A stretch of DNA of 64,000 nt. It comes from Chelativorans petroleitrophicus. GTDB taxonomy: Bacteria > Pseudomonadota > Alphaproteobacteria > Rhizobiales > Rhizobiaceae. The notes under the pieces were generated by a model. That model searched no databases, had not been told where the DNA came from, and saw only the letters and a program-made list of their open reading frames with translations. Location: NCBI RefSeq assembly GCF_025398195.1, contig NZ_JAODNV010000006.1:41001-105000 (forward strand). Reading direction: 5' to 3'. Each line of letters starts with the position of its first letter. Positions within the stretch are counted from its first letter, which is position 1. Positions 17,924 through 27,236 of this stretch are shown here, piece after piece. Made by a program: the position numbers and the translations under genes.

Positions 17924-17949
17924 AGCGCGGCCGGGAAACCGGCCGCGCT
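17924..17949 (-). terminator. Bidirectional intrinsic terminator between cpdR and groL
   Basis: AGCGCGGCCGG, tetraloop GAAA, CCGGCCGCGCT: a perfect 11-bp stem. Reading the minus strand, TTTTTG follows the stem, ending groESL. On the plus strand 'GCTTTT' follows, which could also end cpdR. Confidence 0.9.
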
Positions 17950-17973
17950 GCTTTTGGATGGGATTGGGCTTTT

Positions 17974-19626
<1,653 letters not shown>

Positions 19627-19647
19627 TCAACGTCCATCAAGCCCGTA

Positions 19648-19965
19648 TTACGCGGCCTTCTTGGCGTCGTCCGACTCCCTGGCAAGGATGCCGAGCACGT
19701 CGCTTTCCTTCATAATCAGGAGGTCTTCGCCGTTGATCCGCACCTCGGTGCCGGACCACTTGCCGAAAAGGATCCGGTCGCCGACCTTGACTTCGAGAGG
19801 TACGAGGGCGCCTTTTTCATCGCGGCTGCCGGGGCCGACGGCCAACACCTCACCTTCCTGCGGCTTTTCCTTCGCTGTGTCGGGAATGATCACCCCTCCC
19901 GCCGTTTTCTCCTCCGCTTCGATGCGGCGGACGACCAGGCGGTCGTGCAAAGGTCGGAACTTCAT
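19648..19965 (-). CDS. groES: Co-chaperonin GroES (10 kDa)
   Basis: A 105-aa lid of the GroEL chamber. '[25 protein letters not shown]' (split at residue 20 in the alignment) carries the mobile loop with 'KTAGGVIIP', and '[14 protein letters not shown]' the roof region. The C-terminus is KKAA, a little longer than the E. coli protein (97 aa). The start at 19965 has a strong AGGAGGAAG site. First gene of the groESL operon, 135 bp downstream of a CIRCE element. Confidence 0.97.
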   Translation of the reverse strand: MKFRPLHDRLVVRRIEAEEKTAGGVIIPDTAKEKPQEGEVLAVGPGSRDEKGALVPLEVKVGDRILFGKWSGTEVRINGEDLLIMKESDVLGILARESDDAKKAA

Positions 19966-20100
19966 GTCTTCCTCCTGGGACAAACAATCTTGAACCACCT
20001 TGCCGGCCGGTTTTCGGCACGGCGCGCGGCCCGTTGCGGCACCGCGCGCAGAAAATTTGGGCGCGCAGATTCTGGTGTTCAAGAGGTCCGAGAAGAAAAT

Positions 20101-20127
20101 TTAGCACTCTCCTCTATAGAGTGCTAA
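20101..20127 (-). promoter_or_regulatory. CIRCE operator (HrcA site) of groESL
   Basis: TTAGCACTC-N9-GAGTGCTAA, a perfect copy of the CIRCE inverted repeat. The heat-sensitive repressor HrcA binds it and represses groESL at normal temperature. It lies in the 5' leader 135 bp before groES. No hrcA gene is in the window. Whether an RpoH promoter also lies here is unclear to me. Confidence 0.97.
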
Positions 20128-20317
20128 CAGCGGGCCGGTTGGCCGCTAAACCGCGATGCGCTTAGGGTTTGGGCGTCGGGGACTCGTGCCACGATACGCC
20201 GAATTTGCCCCTTTCAGGAAGGATGAAGAAGAACCGTCCCGCAGTGTCTCAGCGGACATGCGCATACGATCTTCAGCGAGCGAGGCAAGGCAGGGACGGA
20301 CCTAACCCCGCCGGCCG

Positions 20318-22849
20318 TTAGCGCATATCGAGTAGGCGCTCCAGATACTCCCGCTCAAGCTGCGGGCTCAGGGCGTCTCCGAGACGGCGGCGGATCGCCT
20401 CAAGGATCTGCCGCGCCCGTTGGGAGTCGATCTCGTCGGGCACCTCGACCGAATCGCCGAAATCCGGCCCTGTGGTCGCCCTCGGCCTGCCGAGCGGATC
20501 GCGGCCGAACGTATTCTGCCGCGCGCCGGACATGCCTTCGCCCTGATCGCCCTGCATGGCCTGCTGCATCTGGTTCATCATGTCCTGGGCGCCGCGGCGC
20601 AGCGCCTCCAGCGCGCGTCCCTGTTCGCCTACGGCCCGCTCGCCCTGGCCCTCGCCCAGCGCGCCCTCGGCCTCGCCCATGGCCTCGCCAGCCTCGCCAA
20701 AGCCTTCGCCGGGGCGGATGCCCATCCCTTCAAGCCCCTGCATCAGGCTTTCAAGCTCACCGCGCAGCTCGCCCTGGCCCTGCTGCAGCCCGCGGAGCGC
20801 CTCCGCCAGTTCCTCGGGCGACATGCCCTGGCCCTGGCCTTGCTGACCCTGTTGGCCTTGGCCTTGTTGACCTTGGCCCTGTTGCCCTTGCTGTCCCCGT
20901 TGCTGCTGGTCGAGGCGAAACGTCTCGTTCATCAGTTCCTGCTGCCGGCGCATGATTTCACCAAGCCGGTCCATCTGCTGCCGCATTTCGGACTGCTGCC
21001 CGCTCTGGCCCGGCTGCCGGCGCATCGCCTGAAGGTTGTTCATCATGTTCTCAAGCTGGGAAAGCAGCTCTTGGGCTTGATCGCGCGCGCCCGATCTGGC
21101 CAGGTCCTCGATCTGATCGAGCATGCGCTCCAGATCGTTCTGGCTCATCATTTGCCCGTTCTGGCCTTCGGCGAAGTCCTGGTTCTGCATGGCGCGTTCG
21201 GCAAATTCGCGGAGGAATTCCTGCATTGCCGCGCGCAACTCGTCCATCAGCCGGGCGATCTCCTCCTCGCTCGCGCCATCTTCGAGCGCGTTTCTGAGCG
21301 CCTCCTGGGCTTGCCTCAGGCGCCGCTCCGCAGCGGTAAGATCGCCGTCCTCAATGAGAAGGGCGACCTCCCACATTTCGTCGACCACCCCGCGCAGGGC
21401 GTCGTCGGTCCGGGCCAGAGCCAGGCGGGAGCGCAATGCGGAAAGAAGCAGGAAGTGCGAAGCCTGCTCGAACGTCTCCTCGGGCCAGAGCATCACTGCA
21501 TCCAGCAGCGCCAGCACGCGGCGCTGCTGTTCGGCATCGAGCGCAAGGAGGCGCCGCTGCTCGATCAGCGCCTTGGCGAGCGGATTGGTGAAAGGCCGTT
21601 CCGGCAGGACGAATGTGCGGGCCTCGCTTTTGCCGGTCTGATCCGCGGCATCTGTGGCCGAAAGCACAAGCTCGACCGGCAGGCCGGCCCAGGGATGCTT
21701 GGTAAGGTCCTGCGAGGTCTTGGCGGCTTTGTTTCGGCCGCGCGGCACGCTGAGCGGCAGCTCCGGCGGCCCGTAGAGCGGGCGGGCATCGGCGTTTTCC
21801 TCCGCCAGCGTGAATTGCGCTTCCGCGCTCACCGCGCCGTAGTCGTCCTCGATCTCGTAGGCAAGCTCAAGCGTGCCGTTCACCGCGCGCTTCGGCTCCT
21901 CGGTCAAGCGTATTTCGGGTGGCCGGTCCGGAATGATAACGAAGCGCCAGTCATGGGTGGTGCCGCCGCTTTTGAGGGAGATGGTACCGTCCGCTTCAAG
22001 CAGGTGCGAGAAGCGTACGGCCCCCGTAGAATCGGAGGTGTTTCCCGTGGGCGCCTGATCGGGTTCGATGGTCTGCTGCCCGCCGCCATCCTCAAGGAAT
22101 GCGAGGGTCTCCTCGCCCGAGCCGCCGCTTACTTGGACCATCACCGCGCTGCCCTGCGGCACGGTAAACGCCTGGGTATCGCGATTGACGTCTGCGGTAA
22201 GGAAAATCGGCGCGCGAGCCGTATAGGGCGGCGGCGTCACCCAGGCATCGATTCGGGCTGGCGTCGTCTGTGCCATGGCCGGCGGCCGGAAGGCATCCGT
22301 CACCCGCCCGCCGTAAGGGCCGGTAGAAAAGGCGAGTGCGGTTATGAAAAGGAGCGCGGCCAGCGCGCGCAGGCCCAGCGGGTCGCGTTCGGGAATCGTC
22401 GTGCGCGGCAGGTCGCCCGTCAGCCGGTTCAGCCGTTCGGCCATACGCCGCTGATGCTCCCGCCAGAGCGCAGCGGCGAAGGGATCGTCTTCCTGCCGTG
22501 CCAGCCGGTCCGTCTGCGCGCCTAAGGGCGCATGCTCCAGGCGATTCGCCCGCTCGATGCGTCGGTCGATCTCGGCTGCGCTCGGCAGGCGGAAGGTCCT
22601 CACCGGCCAGAGCGAGGCGAGGACCACCAGGGCAAATAGGGCAACGAGGCCAATCCGTGCCCAGTCGGGCAGGATGCGAAAGACGCCGAACCACGCAAGA
22701 CTGAGAAACAGGCTCAGAAGAACAAGGAGCGGCAGGACGAGAGGCCAGAGCCGCTCGACAATAAGGGCAGCCCGCACGACGGCGCGCGTGCGCTTCAGGC
22801 GTGCGAGAGGCCGGAAATTCATTGCGCCTTGGGTGCTATGTTCGGCCAT
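20318..22849 (-). CDS. TIGR02302 (DUF4175) membrane protein
   Basis: An 843-aa protein of a family confined mostly to alphaproteobacteria, function unknown. Two N-terminal helices (about 35-80) are followed by a third (about 165-185) and a large periplasmic portion: an Ig-like region ('PARIDAWVTPPPYTARAPIFLT', seen in parts), then a long alpha-helical segment with coiled-coil character (about 480-640). A low-complexity Gly/Gln tract (QQGQQGQ-type repeats, about 680-720) lies before a conserved C-terminus with 'NTFGRDPLGRP' and 'RRRLGDALSPQLEREYLERLL'. The start could be the ATG nine codons later. It stands alone between groESL and the esterase gene. Confidence 0.85.
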   Translation of the reverse strand: MAEHSTQGAMNFRPLARLKRTRAVVRAALIVERLWPLVLPLLVLLSLFLSLAWFGVFRILPDWARIGLVALFALVVLASLWPVRTFRLPSAAEIDRRIERANRLEHAPLGAQTDRLARQEDDPFAAALWREHQRRMAERLNRLTGDLPRTTIPERDPLGLRALAALLFITALAFSTGPYGGRVTDAFRPPAMAQTTPARIDAWVTPPPYTARAPIFLTADVNRDTQAFTVPQGSAVMVQVSGGSGEETLAFLEDGGGQQTIEPDQAPTGNTSDSTGAVRFSHLLEADGTISLKSGGTTHDWRFVIIPDRPPEIRLTEEPKRAVNGTLELAYEIEDDYGAVSAEAQFTLAEENADARPLYGPPELPLSVPRGRNKAAKTSQDLTKHPWAGLPVELVLSATDAADQTGKSEARTFVLPERPFTNPLAKALIEQRRLLALDAEQQRRVLALLDAVMLWPEETFEQASHFLLLSALRSRLALARTDDALRGVVDEMWEVALLIEDGDLTAAERRLRQAQEALRNALEDGASEEEIARLMDELRAAMQEFLREFAERAMQNQDFAEGQNGQMMSQNDLERMLDQIEDLARSGARDQAQELLSQLENMMNNLQAMRRQPGQSGQQSEMRQQMDRLGEIMRRQQELMNETFRLDQQQRGQQGQQGQGQQGQGQQGQQGQGQGMSPEELAEALRGLQQGQGELRGELESLMQGLEGMGIRPGEGFGEAGEAMGEAEGALGEGQGERAVGEQGRALEALRRGAQDMMNQMQQAMQGDQGEGMSGARQNTFGRDPLGRPRATTGPDFGDSVEVPDEIDSQRARQILEAIRRRLGDALSPQLEREYLERLLDMR

Positions 22850-22962
22850 GGCCTTTCCAGACTGCGCAACCGGGCGCGAGTAGCCGCGCGGTTGCATCAA
22901 TCAAGATAACAGTAAACGCGGCAAAGGCGAGGCAGGTTTCGCAGAAGATGCCGCGGATAGCT

Positions 22963-23598
22963 TCACAAATGCGTTTGCGCACCACCCGGATGGGCGGCGA
23001 AGAAGGTCCGTGCCGCCTCGATTTCGCTCGGCCGCATTTCGTGGCCTCCATCGTGCCATGCGATCGTGACAGCCGCGCCCGCGGCTTCCAGATGCGCCTT
23101 CAGCCGTTCTGTAAGCGCCGAAGGGCAGATCGGATCGCGCCGTCCGGCTGTCAGCAGCAGCCGCGTCCTGAATGGCCTGGCGGCGATCTCGGGTGCGAAA
23201 GGGATGAGCGGATGCATGAGCACCGCCGCGTCGAACAGGCCGGGAACGGCAAAAATCGTGGAAGCCAGGATGTTGGCGCCGTTGGAATAGCCAAGCCCGA
23301 AAACGGCGCCCGGTTGTTGCGCCTTCACATGGGCGCGCACGAAGCCCGTCATCTTTTCGGTCGCCCGGGCAAGATCGTCCATGTCGTAGACGCCTTCTCC
23401 CGTACGGCGGAAAAAGCGCGCCGCGCCTGCCTCGCTGACGTCGCCGCGCGGGGCGACAATGCCAGCGTGCGGCAGGATTTCTTCGGCCACCGAAAGAAGC
23501 TGCCGCTCATCGCCACCCGTTCCGTGAAAAAGGAAGAGAAGGGGCAGGCCGGCTTGTGCCGCTGGTGCCGAATAGTGCAGGTAGGCGTCGATGCTCAT
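22963..23598 (-). CDS. Alpha/beta hydrolase (carboxylesterase, MhqD-like)
   Basis: A 211-aa cytoplasmic serine hydrolase of the phospholipase/carboxylesterase group. The nucleophile elbow is 'GLGYSNGAN' (GxSxG, Ser about 105), the oxyanion region 'FLFHGTGGDE' (about 22-31), the acid in 'GRRDPICP' and the His in 'HDGGHEM'. It starts 4 bp after the ring-cleavage dioxygenase gene on the same strand, so the two are translationally linked. The same pairing (mhqD with mhqO) handles quinone-type electrophiles in Bacillus. Function here is inferred from that pairing; substrate unknown. Confidence 0.8.
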   Translation of the reverse strand: MSIDAYLHYSAPAAQAGLPLLFLFHGTGGDERQLLSVAEEILPHAGIVAPRGDVSEAGAARFFRRTGEGVYDMDDLARATEKMTGFVRAHVKAQQPGAVFGLGYSNGANILASTIFAVPGLFDAAVLMHPLIPFAPEIAARPFRTRLLLTAGRRDPICPSALTERLKAHLEAAGAAVTIAWHDGGHEMRPSEIEAARTFFAAHPGGAQTHL

Positions 23599-23602
23599 GA
23601 GC

Positions 23603-24532
23603 TCAATCCAGCGAAGGCAGATGCGTTTCCAGATAAGGCCTCAGATGCGCGTGCTGGCTGGGCAGCTTCAGGTCCTCGCCCAGATGTGCGGCATCTTCGT
23701 CATGGGCGAAACCGGGTTCGTTGGTGGCGATCTCGAACAGCACTCCGCCCGGTGTGCGGAAATAGACGGAGAAGAAATAGTTGCGGTCGATGATGGGCGT
23801 CACCGGAATCCTTTCGCGCACCAGCATCTCGCGCACCCTTTTCTGCGTCTCGGTATTGGCGACCGCGAAGGCGATGTGATGCACCGAGCCGCCGCCCTGG
23901 CGGGCGGGTGGTACGGAATGGTCCGTCACAAGTTCGACCGCCTGGGCGCCGTTGCCGTCTGGACGCTCCAGACGCTGGCTGTTGCCCTCCTCGCCGGCGG
24001 GCCGGTAGCCCATGAAGTGCAGGAGCTCCAGCATAGGGGCCGGGTCTGAAAGCACCATGACGGCGGAGCGGAAGCCGCGTATGGCGCAATCGGCGGGGAT
24101 TCCGCCTTCCGTCCAAGGCTCGCGTTCGTCCGCCGGCCGTTCGGCAAGGGCGAAGCTGTCGCCGTCGGCTCCTTCAAACAGGAGCCGGCGCTCGCCGAAG
24201 ATCTCAGTCCGCCGAATTGCGCTTACGTTATGGGAGGTGAGGTGCCTTTCCCAGAAATCGAGACTGCCCTCGGGCACGGAAAAGACCGTCGTGCCCACTT
24301 CCCCCGTGCCGCGTGTGCCGCGGACGATATTCGGGAAGGGAAAGTAGGTCAGCACGGTCCCGGGTTGGCCCGTGCCGTTTGCGTAATAGAGATGGTAGAC
24401 ATCCGGTGCGTCGAAGTTCACCGTTTTCTTCACGCGCCTAAGACCAAGGACGCCTTTGGCGAAAGCGTCCGTTTTCACAGCATCCTTCGCCATGGTTGTG
24501 ATGTGGTGTATGCCTTCTATGGCTTCGAGCAT
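23603..24532 (-). CDS. Ring-cleaving dioxygenase of the VOC family (MhqO-like)
   Basis: A 309-aa protein with two glyoxalase/VOC modules. 'GIHHITTMAKD' (about 7-17) gives a metal-binding His in the first, and 'GSVHHIAFAVAN' (about 215) and 'GVLFEIATNEPGFAHDE' (Glu ligand, about 268) in the second. This spacing matches Fe(II) extradiol dioxygenases of the MhqO type, which act on catechols or quinol derivatives. The start at 24532 (MLEAIEGIHH) is set by the module. It leads a two-gene unit with the downstream esterase. No MarR-type regulator (MhqR) is next to it. Confidence 0.82.
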   Translation of the reverse strand: MLEAIEGIHHITTMAKDAVKTDAFAKGVLGLRRVKKTVNFDAPDVYHLYYANGTGQPGTVLTYFPFPNIVRGTRGTGEVGTTVFSVPEGSLDFWERHLTSHNVSAIRRTEIFGERRLLFEGADGDSFALAERPADEREPWTEGGIPADCAIRGFRSAVMVLSDPAPMLELLHFMGYRPAGEEGNSQRLERPDGNGAQAVELVTDHSVPPARQGGGSVHHIAFAVANTETQKRVREMLVRERIPVTPIIDRNYFFSVYFRTPGGVLFEIATNEPGFAHDEDAAHLGEDLKLPSQHAHLRPYLETHLPSLD

Positions 24533-24657
24533 TGTTCGTCTCCTCCCGAGCGGGATGACAGGCTGCGCCTGATTCACACGGTTTCCCGGCGCCAAGGTGC
24601 TTGTGGGAACGCACGTCAGAACAACACTGGCAGCTTTTTCGCGCCGTGCAAACGAAA

Positions 24658-24687
24658 AGCCCCGCCGCGGCGGACCGGGGCGGGGCT
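24658..24687 (-). terminator. Intrinsic terminator after the PRC-barrel gene
   Basis: AGCCCCGCC (24658-24666) pairs with GGCGGGGCT (24679-24687). On the minus strand a TTTTCGTTT run follows directly. It lies 23 bp beyond the stop of the PRC-barrel gene. Confidence 0.82.
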
Positions 24688-24709
24688 CCAATGTCGTTAG
24701 TGCGGGCTT

Positions 24710-25897
24710 TTACTCCGCCTGAAGGCGCATCTCGTCCCGCTGTTCGGCATAAGCGGCCTCGTCATATTCCGGAGCCGCCTCAAGCTGCTCCTGCGAAAAA
24801 TGGGTGAAGAGATAGAGATCGCCGTCCTCGTCGGTCATGAAGGCTAGATCGTCCGTGCCGATGGCAACTTCCTTCTCGCCGATACCGAGGAAACCGCCGA
24901 CATCAACAATTACCGCATCCACGTCGCCTTCCGGCGTCAGGATCACGTCACCGATCTCGCCAACGTGCTCGTCGTTAGCGCCGTAAACGGCCGTACCCGT
25001 CAGGTTTTCGGCGCGGATCTGGTCCGGCTCGGCTTCCTGAAGCTGGCTCGGATCGACGGCGCCGGTCAGCGTCTGATCGGTGTCGGCGGCTGCGCCGTCT
25101 TCGCTCTGCTGATCGGCTTGCGCCTGCTGCTGATCACCTGCAGCATCCTGCTGCTCTGTCTGGGCGGCCGACTGCTGATCGTCGGGCTGCTCATCCGGCA
25201 GGCCCGATTGCGCCGTCTGGTCAGCGCTTTCGGTGTCGGGGGTGGCTGCCGTTTCCTGGCCGGCTTCATTCTCGATGGAGCCGTCGTCCGTGGGTATTGC
25301 AGCCATACCCCCTGCATCAGCGGCTCCATCGTCCGCTGCCGGGGCTCCCGTTTCGTCCGCGGGGGCCATGGCGGTTTCACCGCCCGCATCCGCACCTTCC
25401 TGATCGGCCGGCGCGTTCGCAAGGTCCTCTTTAGTGACCGGCTGTGTCGCCGTCACCTGGGCGTCGGCGGGCATCGGGCGATAGGCGGAGCGGTCGAACT
25501 CCTCCTGCGCCTCGAGCGCTTCTTTGGTCGTCTCCACGACGAGCCAGCGCTCGCCGTCCTGCTGCTCGGACCATTCAGCGAGATCGTATTCGAGCGCGAC
25601 TTCCTTCTGGCCAATGCCGAGAAAGCCGCCCACGCCGACGACAATCGCTTCGACATTGCCGTCGGGCGAGATGACGAGGTCGGTTACCTTGCCAATATTC
25701 TCGGCTTCCTCGCCGGTTCCATTGTAGACGGATTCGCCAATGACATCCGAGGCGAGATGCCCTTCGGCGTGGATGGTCATTTCAGTCTGCTCAGCGCCAG
25801 GCGTTGCCGCCGGGTCGGTGGGCGTCATCGATTGGGCGAGAGCGCCGCTTGCTACAAGAGTGGCAATCGCGGTGGTCGCCAAAAGTGTGCGGATCAT
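24710..25897 (-). CDS. Secreted protein with two PRC-barrel domains
   Basis: A 395-aa exported protein. The signal peptide (MIRTLLATTAIATLVASGALA) is cleaved near residue 21. A first PRC-barrel (about 40-130, with 'VEAIVVGVGGFLGIG-QKEVAL') and a second (about 295-380, with 'VDAVIVDVGGFLGIGEKEVAI') are near copies. Between them is a 150-residue acidic linker very rich in Ala, Asp, Glu and Gln, which should be disordered. PRC-barrels bind partners or RNA, and secreted forms in rhizobia are stress-induced with unknown ligands. It has its own EcfG-type promoter (25991-26015) and terminator, so it is a single-gene unit of the GSR regulon. Confidence 0.88.
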   Translation of the reverse strand: MIRTLLATTAIATLVASGALAQSMTPTDPAATPGAEQTEMTIHAEGHLASDVIGESVYNGTGEEAENIGKVTDLVISPDGNVEAIVVGVGGFLGIGQKEVALEYDLAEWSEQQDGERWLVVETTKEALEAQEEFDRSAYRPMPADAQVTATQPVTKEDLANAPADQEGADAGGETAMAPADETGAPAADDGAADAGGMAAIPTDDGSIENEAGQETAATPDTESADQTAQSGLPDEQPDDQQSAAQTEQQDAAGDQQQAQADQQSEDGAAADTDQTLTGAVDPSQLQEAEPDQIRAENLTGTAVYGANDEHVGEIGDVILTPEGDVDAVIVDVGGFLGIGEKEVAIGTDDLAFMTDEDGDLYLFTHFSQEQLEAAPEYDEAAYAEQRDEMRLQAE

Positions 25898-25990
25898 GTT
25901 AGAGTCTCCATGTGCAGTTTTTCTGTACATGGCCGCGCATCCGACCCGAACTGGCAGTGACGATCGGGTGTGCGGCCACCACGTGAGTGA

Positions 25991-26015
25991 AACGCGGCGC
26001 TGTAAGAACGGTTCC
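25991..26015 (-). promoter_or_regulatory. EcfG-type promoter of the PRC-barrel gene
   Basis: Reading the minus strand: GGAAC, 16-bp spacer, CGTT. This is the consensus for the general stress sigma factor EcfG. The start site should fall near 25985, leaving a leader of about 88 nt with a GGAG site before the ATG at 25897. Confidence 0.82.
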
Positions 26016-26040
26016 CCGGCTTTCGACCGGGCAGTCTCTT

Positions 26041-26292
26041 CTATTCTTCGGCGGCCTCGCTCTCCACGGTTCCGGGCGCTCCGCCGTCTTCAAGAGGCAC
26101 GTCGCTGGACTGACGCGTTTCAACGGGCTGACTTTCGTCGATGGACATGCCGTAGATCTCAACGGCTACCCACCCGATCGCGAGCAGGGCCAGTGCGGTG
26201 ATGAGGATCACCAGAACGGGAAATCCCTCGCGGCCTTGGCGCGCCCGTTGAGGGGACGTGCTTTTGGGCGGTGTCTTGTCGTTCTCGTTCAT
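26041..26292 (-). CDS. Small single-pass membrane protein
   Basis: An 83-aa protein: a polar, Lys/Arg/Pro-rich N-terminus (about 25 residues), one strong helix (about 26-48, 'FPVLVILITALALLAIGWVAVE'-like) and an acidic tail. I recognise no family. It is the last gene of a minus-strand unit (YqjD-like, holin-like, this), 36 bp after the holin-like gene. Start at 26292 preferred; an ATG eight codons upstream is also possible. Probably GSR-controlled through the promoter at 27123-27148. Confidence 0.65.
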   Translation of the reverse strand: MNENDKTPPKSTSPQRARQGREGFPVLVILITALALLAIGWVAVEIYGMSIDESQPVETRQSSDVPLEDGGAPGTVESEAAEE

Positions 26293-26328
26293 GCGCAGCA
26301 ACTCCTGATTCTGCATTCTGCGGAAAAC

Positions 26329-26778
26329 TCATTCGGTCGCGCGCGAACCCTTCCCGGTAGAACGGGTAACCTCCCGGTAGGCGGCAAACCCTGCAATGCC
26401 TGCAAGCACCAGCAACAGGCCGATTCTTCCAGTCTTCTTGCCGAGAACCGTAGGAAGAAGGGTAATGGCGGACGCGCCCGCCACCAGGCCCGTGTCCACC
26501 CGCTGGCGGCGTCTGGCGCGCCGTTGTGCGTTGGCAATGAGCCTGTAAATGGCGAAGGCGATGGCAGCCAGCACCAGAAAGCCGGTACCGAACCACAGTG
26601 CCGCAGCAATGGCGCCCCAGCGGGTGGCGGCAGCCAAGTAGGCCGCCAGTAGTAGAAAGGCCAACGCGAGAAACGTTGCGACCGCTATGATGCCATACGC
26701 GATCGCGGCGGATTTCACGCGCTGCTTTAACCCCGCCGCCTCGCCAGTGGCGAGCAGCGCTATCAGCCGGCCGAGCAT
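26329..26778 (-). CDS. Phage-holin-superfamily (YqjE-like) membrane protein
   Basis: A 149-aa membrane protein with two close helices (about 24-50 and 55-80) and a third near residues 118-134. A basic RRARRRQR cluster lies between them. This is the pattern of the putative actinobacterial holin-X/YqjE superfamily, which in enterobacteria is encoded next to yqjD, exactly as here. These proteins are not true holins; YqjD partners are linked to ribosome or envelope association in stationary phase. It follows the YqjD-like gene by 10 bp. Confidence 0.72.
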   Translation of the reverse strand: MLGRLIALLATGEAAGLKQRVKSAAIAYGIIAVATFLALAFLLLAAYLAAATRWGAIAAALWFGTGFLVLAAIAFAIYRLIANAQRRARRRQRVDTGLVAGASAITLLPTVLGKKTGRIGLLLVLAGIAGFAAYREVTRSTGKGSRATE

Positions 26779-26788
26779 GTCTGCACCG

Positions 26789-27094
26789 TCAGCGGCGCAT
26801 GATCATGGCAAGCAGCCAGCCTACGCCTGCGGCCAGAGCGAGGGCGGTAAACGGTTTTTCACGGACCGCCTGCGCCATGTCGCTCTGCCATTCCTCGGCG
26901 CTGTCGCGCAGTTGGTCGGCGCCTTCCATGGCCGCCCGACGAGCGCGCGACATGGACCGGTTGCCGGTCTCCATGAGGTGTTCCGTGAGCCTGCTTATAT
27001 CCTCGCGAAGCTGCCGGATATCGGCCGCCAGATCGGGCTCGTCCCTCTGGGCGTTCGTTTCCCTGTTCGTCGACTTCCCGCCGGTCGTCGCCAT
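26789..27094 (-). CDS. YqjD/ElaB-like (DUF883) membrane-anchored protein
   Basis: A 101-aa protein. A polar N-terminal half with heptad-like spacing ('IRQLREDISRLTEHLM') is followed by a C-terminal helix 'FTALALAAGVGWLLAMIMRR' with the family's GxG and a final RR, as in the ElaB/YqjD group. In E. coli these C-tail-anchored proteins are stationary-phase products that tether ribosomes to the membrane. It is the first gene of a three-gene unit and lies 29 bp from an EcfG-type promoter, matching stress control. Confidence 0.78.
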   Translation of the reverse strand: MATTGGKSTNRETNAQRDEPDLAADIRQLREDISRLTEHLMETGNRSMSRARRAAMEGADQLRDSAEEWQSDMAQAVREKPFTALALAAGVGWLLAMIMRR

Positions 27095-27122
27095 TGTCCT
27101 CTCCTTCGGTTGCGGATTGCGC

Positions 27123-27148
27123 AACGCGCAACCGGGCATCCGGGTTCC
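27123..27148 (-). promoter_or_regulatory. EcfG-type promoter of the YqjD-like operon
   Basis: On the minus strand: GGAAC, 17-bp spacer, CGTT. It lies immediately upstream of the YqjD-like gene (ATG at 27094), predicting a leader of about 20 nt. Confidence 0.8.
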
Positions 27149-27170
27149 AGAGCGCTCAGGGAGCCGAGAG

Positions 27171-27195
27171 GGAACCAGTTCGGGCTACTTCCGTT
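27171..27195 (+). promoter_or_regulatory. EcfG-type promoter of the AI-2E-family permease gene
   Basis: GGAAC (27171-27175), 16-bp spacer, CGTT (27192-27195). It diverges from the YqjD-operon promoter 23 bp away and points at the gene starting at 27237. Confidence 0.8.
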
Positions 27196-27236
27196 GATTG
27201 GCGTTCAGCCGGATTGCACCGATGCGCTTCAGAAAC

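Noticed and set aside
20420..22525. 701-codon open frame antisense to the TIGR02302 gene
   Set aside because: Mirror of a GC-rich coding region, with no motifs of its own.
20318..22849. Short tandem repeats as CRISPR
   Set aside because: The repeats encode QGQ tracts in frame; no regular repeat-spacer pattern and no cas genes.
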